Source: Nemophila menziesii (Eukaryota; Streptophyta; Magnoliopsida; Boraginales; Hydrophyllaceae). From it: 64,000 nucleotides of DNA. Below are positions 45,461 through 58,700 of this stretch, one piece after another. The position numbers were made by a program, and so were the translations under genes. A model generated the notes under the pieces. It was not told the origin of the DNA. It worked only from the letters and a program-made list of their open reading frames with translations, and did no database searches. The number at the start of each line of letters is the position of its first letter. The first letter of the stretch is position 1. The DNA lies in assembly GCA_029959085.1 (NCBI GenBank), contig JARWIR010000011.1, positions 10,479,840 through 10,543,839 of the forward strand. Direction: 5' to 3'.

Positions 45461-47011
45461 TTTTTTTTTCTCTTTTTAGTAAAAGATTTTTTTGAATTAT
45501 TACCAATAAACTTTTATTTATAACATTATACACCATTAAAATCATAATTTTATAAAAATATATTCAATACTTATTTTTTATTTAATAAATATATTATACC
45601 CATATCTCTAATTCTACTCTTTAATTTTTAAAACTATATATATATATATATTAAAATCTCTCTGTTAAACTAAACTAGTTTTAGATATACAAGAAATATT
45701 CTCTCCATATTTTTTTTTTTTTTTTAGTTTAGTTCTACTATTTCTCAACATCTTATGAGTTTTCTCTTTTGATCTTGTTAAACAGGTAATGGATTTGGTA
45801 AGATTTATTGAGTTTTATTCTTTTCATATGTTTTCATATTTTTTTTCTTATCATAGCAATTCTTAAAGTATATATTCCATTGACATTTTTAATCATCTAT
45901 TTTATGAAAAAATATTCATACAACCTAGTGCCCAAATTTCTTTTATAGGTCTAGAATCTACAATAAAATTTATATGGAATAAGCATAAAACAAACTATAT
46001 TAGCTTGAAACCTTGAACAAAATTTATATACTTAAATTATTGAAAAAATTATTTAATGTTTTGAAGCCAAGATCAAATATTAATGGGGCTTCGTACCTTG
46101 TTTTAAATTATCACCTCGAAATAAAAAAAATCACGAAGGCTCAAAACCTTAACATAAAAATATAGTTTTGAAGCAAGATTTGTTTGATGAGGAAAAACTC
46201 ATATGGATTTCATGAATATTACAAGAAATTAAAAAAAGAAAGAATTATGTGTTCTTAAAGTAATGCACTAAAGTAACCTAAATATTCAAGTCTATTAAAG
46301 CCTAAAAAGTCATAATTAAAGTTTTTTTATATGAATTGTGGATAAACTTATTTATTATTTCCCAAAAGGATTGTGCAGAAATATTGGTATGATTTTTTCA
46401 CTAAATTTGTAAAGACTTGATGATGAAAATATACTTACACATTATGAATAAGTAGTTCGTTCCTATTTATAATCAAGAACTAATATATGAACTAGAAGTT
46501 TGTTGATAGATTTGGCATATCTTTAAATAAGAAAATGAGATTAATTTATAGAAAGACATAACATTAGGGGTAGATATGTTGGAAAACTAAATAAAATTAT
46601 AAAATGCACAAATATTTTGGATAATATGTGTAACCTTTGCAAAACTAATGTTTTAAACGTGTGACCTCCCTTGTAAATATGAAAAAAAAACTTTACCATT
46701 TGCACAATATAATAAATTCTTATTAAATTGGGTAAAAGAAATTCTTAGTTCAAGTTCAAGTGCTACTAAGCTAATTGTGGATTTTGAACGAACAAATACA
46801 AAATTAACGAGTGAATCGAATATTTGTTTCATTGTATATTATCAAGTATATACTCCTGAAGTATCTATATAAAAAATAAAAAAATTCGAAATATTTTGTT
46901 AATATTTATAACATTATGTAATATTTTATTTTAAACAAATATATTTGATACATTATATTTACTTAATTAACATATAATAACCACGTCTCTAATTCTACCC
47001 TTTAATTTTTT

Positions 47012-47051
<40 letters not shown>

Positions 47052-47580
47052 TCTTTCTATTATACCAAACTAGTTTTAGAAATACAAAAAAAATATTCTC
47101 CATATATATTTCTCTTTAGTTTAGTTCTAATATTTCTCAACACCTTATCATCACGAGTTTGCTCTTTAGATCATATGAATGGATTTGCTAAGATGATCAC
47201 CAATACCCTCTAGGGAATTCACCCAATCTTTTTTGTCTTTTTTCAAGACTCTTTTTTAACATGAAAAATTTATATTTAACGGTCAAATATTTTACTCTCT
47301 TAAAAAAAGTATCCTTCATTACATACGTATATAAAGATGCAATTTCATATTTTATGTTTTTTTATTTTATTATTTAATTAAGATCTTTAAGAAATAACAT
47401 GTATATTTATAGACACAATTTGTTTTTTTTAAATAATATACTAAAATTTAATATCAAATGTTTAAATAATTTATTTGTTTAAAAGGTGAATATATTTTTT
47501 TAATGGTCAATGATCCAAAAAATAAAATTAATATTTTACTTGCCACAAAGAATAATCAATTAATCAGCTAGGTACGTCTT
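45461..47580. other. AT-rich copia non-coding sequence
   Basis: No genes. (AT)n tracts lie at about 45,640 and 47,018-47,046. 46,186-46,870 is repeated, diverged, at 49,630-50,210. 47,080-47,580 matches the part of each satellite unit that follows its (TA)n tract. The GTTTAGTTCTAATATTTCTC block (47,118) occurs once per unit and also at 45,728. Confidence 0.5.
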
Positions 47581-47589
47581 CTCATCAAC

Positions 47590-48720
47590 ATCGTTACCTT
47601 TATTCTTGTTTATTAAGAGTTCTGGATGTTTCTATATGCGAGTTCCAACCTACTTGGAATTATTTAGTTCAAACTTCTTAATAAGATCCTTGGCTTATTT
47701 AGTTTGGTTGAGACGGATCCCATCTTTCATTTTCTTTATTTTCAATCTGAGAAAGATATAAAATTCTCCAATCATGCTTAATTAGAATTTACTATGCATA
47801 CTCCTATCAAAATACTTACAAAGAGTTTTATTAGTAGAACCAAATATGATATCATCAACATATATTTGATCAATAAGCACATCATAGTGTTTTATATTTT
47901 ATATAATAGGAAGAATCATTTTTTCTTTTTTGAAAACCATCTTGGACAAAAATAGAGCTTAGCCTATCATACTAAGCCCTATGATCTTCTTTTAAACAAT
48001 TTATCTATTTTTAGGTCTAAAAACATGATTTGAAAAAATAATATTTTTAGATCTCTAGGAACCTCTTTATCAATAAAACCATTTATAAAGGAATTTCTTA
48101 CATACATTTGAAATAGTTTAAATTACATGTCAAAAGAAAAAACTAGTAGCATACGCATAGATTCTAATCTGGTTGCGGAAGAAAATGTATCATCAAAATT
48201 AATACCTTGCTCTGGTTATACCCTTAAAAAAAGGCGAGGTTTGTTTCTAGTTATAATATTTGAATAATCAAGTTTTTTACAAAGTACAAATCATGTTCCA
48301 ATGATATTGTTATCATTAGGTTATTCATCAAGATTCTATATATTTGTTTTTTCAAATTGATTTAACTCATCATGCATTGCATTTACCAAATGATCATCAT
48401 GTAGATCTTATTTTGTATTCTCTGGTTTGAATTTAGACAGAAAATTACAATGAGAACACAAATCATTAAGAGTTAAATGTTTTCTTATCCCTTTCATTGT
48501 ATCACCAAGTATTATCTTTGGCAAGAGTCCTATAACATTCTTCCTACTTCCAAAATGTTCCTTGGGAGTTTCATCATTCATCTCTCCAATAATTTGAGTA
48601 TGAGGATAAATTTAAGGTTATGATATAATAGGTTTTACTTCTTCTTCAAGTTGATGGAACGTGGCATATTCAACCTTTTATTTTTTCACTTTCTTTCAAA
48701 AGGATTTCCATCATCAAATT
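47590..48720 (-). pseudogene. Ty1/copia remnant 2: reverse transcriptase and upstream linker
   Basis: On minus, RT segments are FDDTFSSATRLESMRMLLVF (about 48,200), FKLFQMYVRNSFINGFIDKE, the catalytic block YVDDIIFGST (47,862-47,833), then SMHSKF and GEFYIFLRLKIKKMKDGIRL (about 47,745). They correspond to FDETFAPVARLEAIR, FQMDVKSAFLNG, YVDDI and FLGLQIKQ of copia RT. The YVDD catalytic aspartates are intact, but stops lie throughout. The satellite units at 51-64 kb carry the downstream part of this RT and part of the linker with about 0.55 kb (47,821-48,364) deleted. Confidence 0.85.
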
Positions 48721-48839
48721 CAACGTACATGGATTAATACTAAGAATATTATAGGAAATTCAATGAAAAAAGCACATTTTTTATAAGAAAATAATCCTTA
48801 CTACCAAAAACTTCATATAAGAGTTTTCCAAAAACTTCT

Positions 48840-49625
48840 CTTCCCATGTTATTGGAAAAAGTTACTTTTCCATTACCTCATTTTCTTGTAATCTTTTATA
48901 GGAGTGACTCATTTCCCTTCATATGCCTATATCATCCACTATCGAGTACCAAATTTTTTTTATTGATGCTCTTCTTAAGCTACAAGATAATAGAATTATA
49001 TATTAGGTATTCAAGTTGGGTCTATGGGGATTAACGTTGCCCTTTCTCTCTACAGTTCGTTTTGGCCTTTTACATAGATAAATCAGGGAACCATAGGTAC
49101 AAGTATTTAGATCAAGTTTGGAAAAAGGTAAGCTAGAAGAGGAAACTATATTTGATGCTCTCACAAAAAATGATTTTAGAGGAAATAAAATTAACAAAGG
49201 GATAAAACAAAAACTACCATTTTCTTAACGAGTTACTTGGCTTCCTAACAATAAATCAAATTATAATTATCTTTGTGTAAACTTTAAAAAATTCCTCCTA
49301 GATCTTTTAACTTTTCCAAAATAAAGGAATTTTATATGACAATGATGGAAGTATTATCCTCAAGTTTATCATTGTTTCCTAAAGAACTTTGTTAAAAGTT
49401 TTTAAAATTTTGATTTTTTGTTTTATTTAGGAGATTATTTGTAATCATGTAAAAAAACATAAGATATTTCAATACCATCCGCTAATTAATCTTGAGGTAA
49501 AAATAAGTTAGAGTTAGAGTTTACCTCATCTTTTTCTCCGTTTTAAATAGCCATGAAAGAATCATAGTTGGGTAAATGATCTTCATCATCACTTTGGTTT
49601 GAGCAAGCATCAACCCATGTTGCAT
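48840..49625 (-). pseudogene. Ty1/copia remnant 3: protease and gag linker (copy of 44.4-45.2 kb)
   Basis: It matches 44,421-45,190 at an offset of about 4.4 kb. Minus strand shows LVLDSG at about 48,955 (protease active site; copia proteases read WYLDSGCS), HMKGNESLL, NGKVTFSNNMGREVFGKLL, and upstream SLIYLCKRPKRTVERKGNVN. The gag linker ends at about 49,620, where the sequence jumps to the AT-rich segment related to 46.38 kb, so the knuckle is lost. Confidence 0.8.
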
Positions 49626-49629
49626 GCAT

Positions 49630-50157
49630 TGGTATGATTTTTTTTACTAAATTTGTAAACACTGGATGATGAAAATATGCTTACAATTTTTACAAAATCA
49701 AAGTTTGTTGATATACACATTATTTACAAGAAGTTTGTTCATATTTATAATTCAAGAGGTAATATATGAACCAGAAGTTCGTTGATAGATTTGGAATATA
49801 TTTAAATTATAAAATGAGTTTAATTTTTAAAAAGACATAACATTTTGGGTAGATAAATTGAAAATCTAAATAAAATTATAAAATGCACAATTTTTGGGAT
49901 AATATGTGTAAAATTTGCTGAAAAAATGTTTCAAACGTGTGACCTTCATTGTAAATATGTAAAATCTATACGATTTGGATAATATAATAATTTGTTATTA
50001 AATTGGGTAAAAGAAAGTCTTAGTACAAGTTCAAGTACTACTAAATTAATCAAGGGTTACGAACAAAACTAATATAACATTATTGAGTGAATCATATATT
50101 TGTCCCTTGTATCATATCACGAGTATACTATTGAAGTAGCTGATGAAAAACTCATAT
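49630..50157. repeat. Second copy of the 46.38-46.87 kb AT-rich segment
   Basis: Shared landmarks include GGTATGATTTTTT..ACTAAATTTGTAAA, AAGTTTGTTGATA, ATAAAATGCACAA, TTCAAACGTGTGACCT and TTAAATTGGGTAAAAGAAA. It leads directly into satellite unit 1. Confidence 0.75.
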
Positions 50158-51504
50158 AGATTTAATGAATAATTAATAATTTTATTATTTTTTAAATAGA
50201 AGGAATTATGTGTTATTAAAGTAACCTAAATATTCAAGTATATTAAAGCCTAAATGTCATAATTAAAGTTTTTTATGTGAATTGTTGATAAACTTATTGT
50301 TATAAAAAATGATAGAGTTATTATCATCAAACTCATCATTGTTTCCTAAAATATTTGTAAAAAGTTTTCAAATATTTTTAATCACGTAAAAAATAATAAG
50401 ATTTTGAATACCATCGTCTAATTGATCTTAAGATAAACATAAGTTAGATTTGAACTTTACCTCGTCTTCTTCTTTTTAAGTAGCCATGAAAGAAACATAG
50501 TTGGCTACATGCTCTTTGTCATCACTTTGGTTTGAGCTATCATCAACCAATGTTGCATTAATGTTTTCATTGGCTTTTTTTTGAAAAGTTTTGGGAATTT
50601 AGGTTTGATATGACCACTCTAATGATAATGATAGCAAGTAAGCTCATCCTTTATATAACTCTTATAAGGTTTTCTTGAGACACCACAACTCATAAGCTCT
50701 ATTTTATTTTGATGTAATACTCACAAATACACACTTATGTCTTGTATAGAATTCCTCTTGAACTAATATAATCATTTCACCCAGAATAAAACAATAATAC
50801 ACATATCCTTTTTTCTTTTCTCCTTTTAGTTAAAGATTTTTTTTCGGAACTATTAACAATAAAATTATATTTATAACATTATGTACTACTAAAATGTTTA
50901 TTTTATAAAAATATATTCAATAAAAAAAAATTATTTAATGAACATATAATACCCACGTCTTCAATTCTACAATTTACTTCTTAAAATTATATATATATTA
51001 AAATATTTCTATTATACTAAACTAGTTTTGGATACACAAAAAATATATTCACAATATATCTTTTTCTTTAGTTCAGTTCTAATATTTCTCAACACCTTAT
51101 CATACAGAGTTTGCTCTTTTGATCTTGTGAAATGATTTGCCAAGATGATCAACAATACCCTCTAGGGAATTCACCCAATTTATATTTAACAGTCAAAATT
51201 TTGACTCTCTTAAAAATGTATCATTCATTAGCTACGTATATAAACATGCAATTTCATATTTTGAGTTTTTTTATGTTATTATTTAATTAAGATATTTCAG
51301 AAATAACATTTATATATTAAGACACAATTTGTTGTTTTAAATAATATAACAAAATTTAATATTAAATTTTTAAATAAATTTTTTATTTATAAGGTGTACA
51401 TATTTTTTTAAGGGTCAATGATCCAAAACATCAAATTAATATTTTACTTGCCTCAAAGAATAATTAATTAATCTGCTAAGTACGTCTTCTCATCAACATC
51501 GTTA

Positions 51505-51735
51505 CCTTTTATTCTTGTTTATCAAGAGTTGTGGATGTTTCCTTATGGGAATTCCAACCCACTTGGAATTAGTAAGTTCAAACTTCTTAATAAGATCTTT
51601 GGCTTATTTAGCTTGGTTGAGACAGATCCCATCTTCCATTTTCTTTATTTTTAGTCTGAGGAAGAAGTTAAATTCTCTAGTCATGTTCAATTGGAATTCA
51701 CTATGCATACTCGTATCAAAATCCTTATAAAATTG
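51505..51735 (-). pseudogene. Copia RT 3' segment, unit 1 (representative)
   Basis: Minus-strand sequence equivalent to the GEFxFFLxLKIKKMxDGI / KDLIKKFEL part of copia RT, downstream of the YVDD motif, which is lost in the 0.55-kb deletion. Repeats in every unit (53,595, 55,678, 57,763, 59,850 and 61,935 onward). A 71-codon open frame on the opposite strand is only its antisense shadow. Confidence 0.75.
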
Positions 51736-52539
51736 TTATAAACTCTTCATGCATTGCATTTACCAAATGATCATCAAGTAGATCTTATATGTTATTCTTC
51801 GGTCTGAATTTAGACAAGAAAGTACAATGAGAACACAAATCATTAAGAGTTGAATGTGTTCTTAGCCCTTTACTTGGATCACCAAGTATTAACTTTAGCA
51901 AGAGTCCTCTAACATTGTTCCTACTTCTATGAAGTTCTTTGGGAGTTTCATCATTCTTCTCTTTAATAGTTTGATTGTCAGAATATATTTATGGTTATGA
52001 TATAATAGGTTTTACTTCTTCTTCAAGTTGATGGAACTTGGTATATTCAACTTTTATATTTTTTCACTTTCTTTTAAAAGAATTTCCTTCATCAAAATCA
52101 ACGTGCATGGATTTTTATATAATATTTGTTTGTTGGTTGTACATTCTAAAATAACATGTAGTGTAATTAACAATTTGTTTTATACAAAAGTTTGATAAAT
52201 TCTCAATTAGATTTAATGAATAATTAATAATTGTATTTTTTTTTTTAAAATAGAAGGAATTATGTGTTATTAAAGTAACCTAAATATTCAAGTATATTAA
52301 AGCATAAATGTCATAATTAAAGTTTTTTATGTGAATTGTGGATAAACTTATTGTTATAAAAAATGATAGAGTTATTATCATCAAACTCATCATTGTTTCC
52401 TAAAATATTTGTAAAAAGTTTTCAAATATTTGGTTTTTTGTTTGATATAAGAGAGTGTTTGTAATCACGTAAAAAATCATAAGATTTTTAATACCATCGT
52501 CTAATTGATTTTAAGATAAACATAAGTTAGATTTGAACT

Positions 52540-52776
52540 TTACCTCGTCTTCTTCTTTTTAAGTAGCCATGAAAGAAACTTAGTTGGATACATGCTCTTT
52601 GTCATCACTTTGGTTTGAGCTATCATAAACCAATGTTGCATTAATGTTTTCATTGGTTTTTTTTTGAATTTTTTTTGGAATTTAGGTTTGATATGACCAC
52701 TGTTATGATAATGATAGCAAGTAAGCTCATCCTTTATATAACTCTTATAAGGTTTTCTTGAGTCACCATAACTCAT
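52540..52776 (-). pseudogene. Copia gag knuckle remnant, unit 2 (representative)
   Basis: A 78-codon open stretch containing SYIKDELTCYHYHNSGHIKP and LMQHWFMIAQTKVMTKSMYP. The CCHC knuckle of copia gag (C-x2-C-x4-H-x4-C) is altered at the second and fourth ligands, so nucleic-acid binding is not expected. Equivalent copies lie at 54,628-54,864, 56,712-56,948, 58,797-59,033, 60,884-61,120 and 62,970-63,206; a diverged one lies in unit 1 near 50,470-50,700. Their identity reflects array homogenisation; I see no sign that they are translated. Confidence 0.75.
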
Positions 52777-55700
52777 AAGCTCTATTTTATTTTGATGTAA
52801 TACTCACCAATACATACTTATGTCTTGTATAGAATTCCTCTTGAACTAATATAATCATTTCACCCAGAATAAAACAATAATACACATATCCTTTTTTCTT
52901 TTCTCCTTTTAGTTAAAGTTTTTTTTTTTTGGAACTATTAACAATAAAATTATATTTATAACATTATGTACTACTAAAATCTTTATTTTATAAAAATATA
53001 TTCAATAAAAAATATTTATTTAATGAACATATAATACCCACGACTCCAATTCTACTCTTTAATTCTTAAAATTATATATATATATATTAAAATATTTCTA
53101 TTATACTAAACTAGTTTTGGATACACAAAAAATATATTAACAATATATCTTTTTCTTTAGTTCAGTTCTAATATTTCTCAACACCTTATCATACAGAGTT
53201 TGCTCTTTTGATCTTGTGAAAGGATTTGCCAAGATTATCAACAATACCCTCTAGGGAATTCACCCAATTTATATTTAACAGTCAAAATTTTGACTCTCTT
53301 AAAAATGTATCATTCATTAGCTACGTATATAAACATGCAATTTCATATTTTGAGATTTTTTATGTTATTATTTAATTAAGATATTTCAGAAATAACATTT
53401 ATATATTAAAACACAATTTGTTGTTTTAAATAATATAATAAAATTTAATGTTAAATTTTTAAATAATTTTTTTATTTATATGGTGTACATATTTTTTTAA
53501 GGGTCAATGATCCAAAAAATCAAATTAATATTTTACTTGCCCCAAAGAATAATTAATTAATCTGCTAAGTACGTCTTCTCATCAACATCGTTACCTTTTA
53601 TTCTTGTTTATCAAGATTTGTGGATGTTTCCTTATGGGAATTCCAACCCACTTGGAATTAGTAAGTTCAAACTTCTTAATAAGATCTTTGGCTTATTTAG
53701 CTTGGTTGAGACAGATCCCATCTTCCATTTTCTTTATTTTTAGTCTGAGGAAGAAGTTAAATTCTCCAATCATGTGCAATTGGAATTCACTATGCATACT
53801 CGTATCAAAATCCTTATAAAATCGTTATAAACTCTTCATGCATTGCATTGACCAAATGATCATCAAGTAGATCTTATTTGTTATTCTTCGGTCTGAATTT
53901 AGACAAGAAAGTACAATGAGAACACAAATCATTAAGAGTTGAATGTGTTCTTAGCCCTTTACTTGGATCACCAAGTATTAACTTTAGCAAGAGTCCTCTA
54001 ACATTGTTCCTACTTCTATGAAGTTCTTTGGGAGTTTCATCATTCTTCTCTTTAATAGTTTGATTGTCAGAATATATTTATGGTTATGATATAATAGGTT
54101 TTACTTCTTCTTCAAGTTGATGGAACTTGGTATATTCAACTTTTATATTTTTTCACTTTCTTTTAAAAGAATTTCCTTCATCAAAATCAACGTGCATGGA
54201 TTTTTATATAATATTTGTTTGTTGGTTGTACATTCTAAAATAACATGTAGTGTAATTAACAATTAGTTTTATACAAAAGTTTGATAAATTCTCAATTAGA
54301 TTTAATGAATAATTAATAATTGTATTTTTTTTTTAAAATAGAAGGAATTATGTGTTATTAAAGTAACATAAATATTCAAGTATATTAAAGCATAAATTTC
54401 ATAATTAAAGTTTTTTATGTGAATTGTGGATAAACTTATTGTTATAAAAAATGATAGAGTTATTATCATCAAACTCATCATTGTTTCCTAAAATATTTGT
54501 AAAAAGTTTTCAAATATTTGGTTTTTTGTTTGATATAAGAGAGTGTTTGCAATCACGTAAAAAATCATAAGATTTTTAATACCATCGTCTAATTGATCTT
54601 AAGATAAACATAAGTTAGATTTGAACTTTACCTCGTCTTCTTCTTTTTAAGTAGCCATGAAAGAAACTTAGTTGGATACATGCTCTTTGTCATCACTTTG
54701 GTTTGAGCTATCATAAACCAATGTTGCATTAATGTTTTCATTGGTTTTTTTTTGAAAAGTTTTGGGAATTTAGGTTTGATATGACCACTGTTATGATAAT
54801 AATAGCAAGTAAGCTCATCCTTTATATAACTCTTATAAGGTTTTCTTGAGACACCATAACTCATAAGCTCTATTTTATTTTGATGTAATACTCACCAATA
54901 CATACTTATGTCTTGTATAGAATTCCTCTTGAACTAATATAATCATTTCACCCAGAATAAAACAATAATACACATATCCTTTTTTCTTTTCTCCTTTTAG
55001 TTAAAGATTTTTTTTGGAACTATTAACAATAAAATTATATTTATAACATTATGTACTACTAAAATCTTTATTTTATAAAAATATATTCAATAAAAAATAT
55101 TTATTTAATGAACATATAATACCCACGACTCCAATTCTACTCTTTAATTCTTAAAATTATATATATATATTAAAATATTTCTATTATACTAAAGTAGTTT
55201 TGGATACACAAAAAATATATTAACAATATATCTTTTTCTTTAGTTCAGTTCTAATATTTCTCAACACCTTATCATACAGAGTTTGCTCTTTTGATCTTGT
55301 GAAAGGGTTTGCCAAGATTATCAACAATACCATCTAGGGAATTCACCCAATTTATAATTAACAGTCAAAATTTTGACTCTCTTAAAAATGTATCATTCAT
55401 TAGCTACGTATATAAACATGCAATTTCATATTTTGAGATTTTTTATGTTATTATTTAATTAAGATATTTTAGAAATAACAGTTATATATTAAAACACAAT
55501 TTGTTGTTTTAAATAATATAATAAAATTTAATGTTAAATTTTTAAATAATTTTTTTATATATATGGTGTATATATTTTTTTAAGGGTCAATGATCCAAAA
55601 AATCAAATTAATATTTTACTTGCCCCAAAGAATAATTAATTAATCTGCTAAGTACGTCTTCTCATCAACATCGTTACCTTTTATTCTTGTTTATCAAGAG

Positions 55701-58700
55701 TTGTGGATGTTTCCTTATGGGAATTCCAACCCACTTGGAATTAGTAAGTTCAAACTTCTTAATAAGATCTTTGGCTTATTTAGCTTGGTTGAGACAGATC
55801 CCATCTTCCATTTTCTTTATTTTTAGTCTGAGGAAGAAGTTAAATTCTCCAATCATGTGCAATTGGAATTCACTATGCATACTCGTATCAAAATCCTTAT
55901 AAAATCGTTATAAACTCTTCATGCATTGCATTGACCAAATGATCATCAAGTAGATCTTATTTTTTATTATTCGGTCTGAATTTAGACAAGAAAGTACAAT
56001 GAGAACACAAATCATTAAGAGTTGAATGTGTTCTTAGCCCTTTACTTGGATCACCAAGTATTAACTTTAGCAAGATTCCTCTAACATTGTTCCTACTTCT
56101 ATGAAGTTCTTTGGGAGTTTCATCATTCTTCTCTTTAATAGTTTGATTGTCAGAATATATTTATGGTTATGATATAATAGGTTTTACTTCTTCTTCAAGT
56201 TGATGGAACTTGGTATATTCAACTTTTATATTTTTTCACTTTCTTTTAAAAGAATTTCCTTCATCAAAATCAACGTGCATGGATTTTTATATAATATTTG
56301 TTTGTTGGTTGTACATTCTAAAATAACATGTAGTGTAATTAACAATTAGTTTTATACAAAAGTTTGATAAATTCTCAATTAGATTTAATGAATAATTAAT
56401 AATTGTATTTTTTTTTTAAAAATAGAAGGAATTATGTGTTATTAAAGTAACCTAAAAATTCAAGTATATTAAAGCATAAATTTCATAATTAAAGTTTTTT
56501 ATGTGAATTGTGGATAAACTTATTGTTATAAAAAATGATAGAGTTATTATCATCAAACTCATCATTGTTTCCTAAAATATTTGTAAAAAGTTTTCAAATA
56601 TTTGGTTTTTTGTTTGATATAAGAGAGTGTTTGTAATCACGTAAAAAATCATAAGATTTTTAATACCATCGTCTAATTGATCTTAAGATAAACATAAGTT
56701 AGATTTGAACTTTACCTCGTCTTCTTCTTTTTAAGTAGCCATGAAAGAAACTTAGTTGGATACATGCTCTTTGTCATCACTTTGGTTTGAGCTATCATAA
56801 ACCAATGTTGCATTAATGTTTTCATTGGTTTTTTTTTGAAAAGTTTTGGGAATTTAGGTTTGATATGACCACTGTTATGATAATAATAGCAAGTAAGCTC
56901 ATCATTTATATAACTCTTATAAGGTTTTCTTGAGACACCATAACTCATAAGCTCTATTTTATTTTGATGTAATACTCACCAATACATACTTATGTCTTGT
57001 ATAGAATTCCTCTTGAACTAATATAATCATTTCACCCAGAATAAAACAATAATACACATATCCTTTTTTCTTTTCTCCTTTTAGTTAAAGATTTTTTTTT
57101 GGAACTATTAACAATAAAATTATATTTATAACATTATGTACTACTAAAATCTTTATTTTATAAAAATATATTCAATAAAAAATATTTATTTAATGAACAT
57201 ATAATACCCACGACTCCAATTCTACTCTTTAATTCTTAAAATTATATATATATATTAAAATATTTCTATTATACTAAACTAGTTTTGGATACACAAAAAA
57301 TATATTAACAATATATCTTTTTCTTTAGTTCAGTTCTAATATTTCTCAACACCTTATCATACAGAGTTTGCTCTTTTGATCTTGTGAAAGGATTTGCCAA
57401 GATTATCAACAATACCCTCTAGGGAATTCACCCAATTTATATTTAACAGTCAAAATTTTGACTCTCTTAAAAATGTATCATTCATTAGCTACGTATATAA
57501 ACATGCAATTTCATATTTTGTGATTTTTTATGTTATTATTTAATTAAGATATTTCAGAAATAACATTTATATATTAAAACACAATTTGTTGTTTTAAATA
57601 ATATAATAAAATTTAATGTTAAATTTTTAAATAATTTTTTTATTTATATGGTGTACATATTTTTTTAAGGGTCAATGATCCAAAAAATCAAATTAATATT
57701 TTACTTGCCCCAAAGAATAATTAATTAATCTGCTAAGTACGTCTTCTCATCAACATCGTTACCTTTTATTCTTGTTTATCAAGATTTGTGGATGTTTCCT
57801 TATGGGAATTCCAACCCACTTGGAATTAGTAAGTTCAAACTTCTTAATAAGATCTTTGGCTTATTTAGCTTGGTTGAGACAGATCTCATCTTCCATTTTC
57901 TTTATTTTTAGTCTGAGGAAGAAGTTAAATTCTCCAATCATGTGCAATTGGAATTCACTATGCATACTCGTATCAAAATCCTTATAAAATCGTTATAAAC
58001 TCTTCATGCATTGCATTGACCAAATGATCATCAAGTAGATCTTATTTGTTATTCTTCGGTCTGAATTTAGACAAGAAAGTACAATGAGAACACAAATCAT
58101 TAAGAGTTGAATGTGTTCTTAGCCCTTTACTTGGATCACCAAGTATTAACTTTAGCAAGAGTCCTCTAACATTGTTCCTACTTCTATGAAGTTCTTTGGG
58201 AGTTTCATCATTCTTCTCTTTAATAGTTTGATTGTCAGAATATATTTATGGTTATGATATAATAGGTTTTACTTCTTCTTCAAGTTGATGGAACTTGGTA
58301 TATTCAACTTTTATATTTTTTCACTTTCTTTTAAAAGAATTTCCTTCATCAAAATCAACGTGCATGGATTTTTATATAATATTTGTTTGTTGGTTGTACA
58401 TTCTAAAATAACATGTAGTGTAATTAACAATTAGTTTTATACAAAAGTTTGATAAATTCTCAATTAGATTTAATGAATAATTAATAATTGTATTTTTTTT
58501 TTAAAAATAGAAGGAATTATGTGTTATTAAAGTAACATAAATATTCAAGTATATTAAAGCATAAATTTCATAATTAAAGTTTTTTATGTGAATTGTGGAT
58601 AAACTTATTGTTATAAAAAATGATAGAGTTATTATCATCAAACTCATCATTGTTTCCTAAAATATTTGTAAAAAGTTTTCAAATATTTGGTTTTTTGTTT

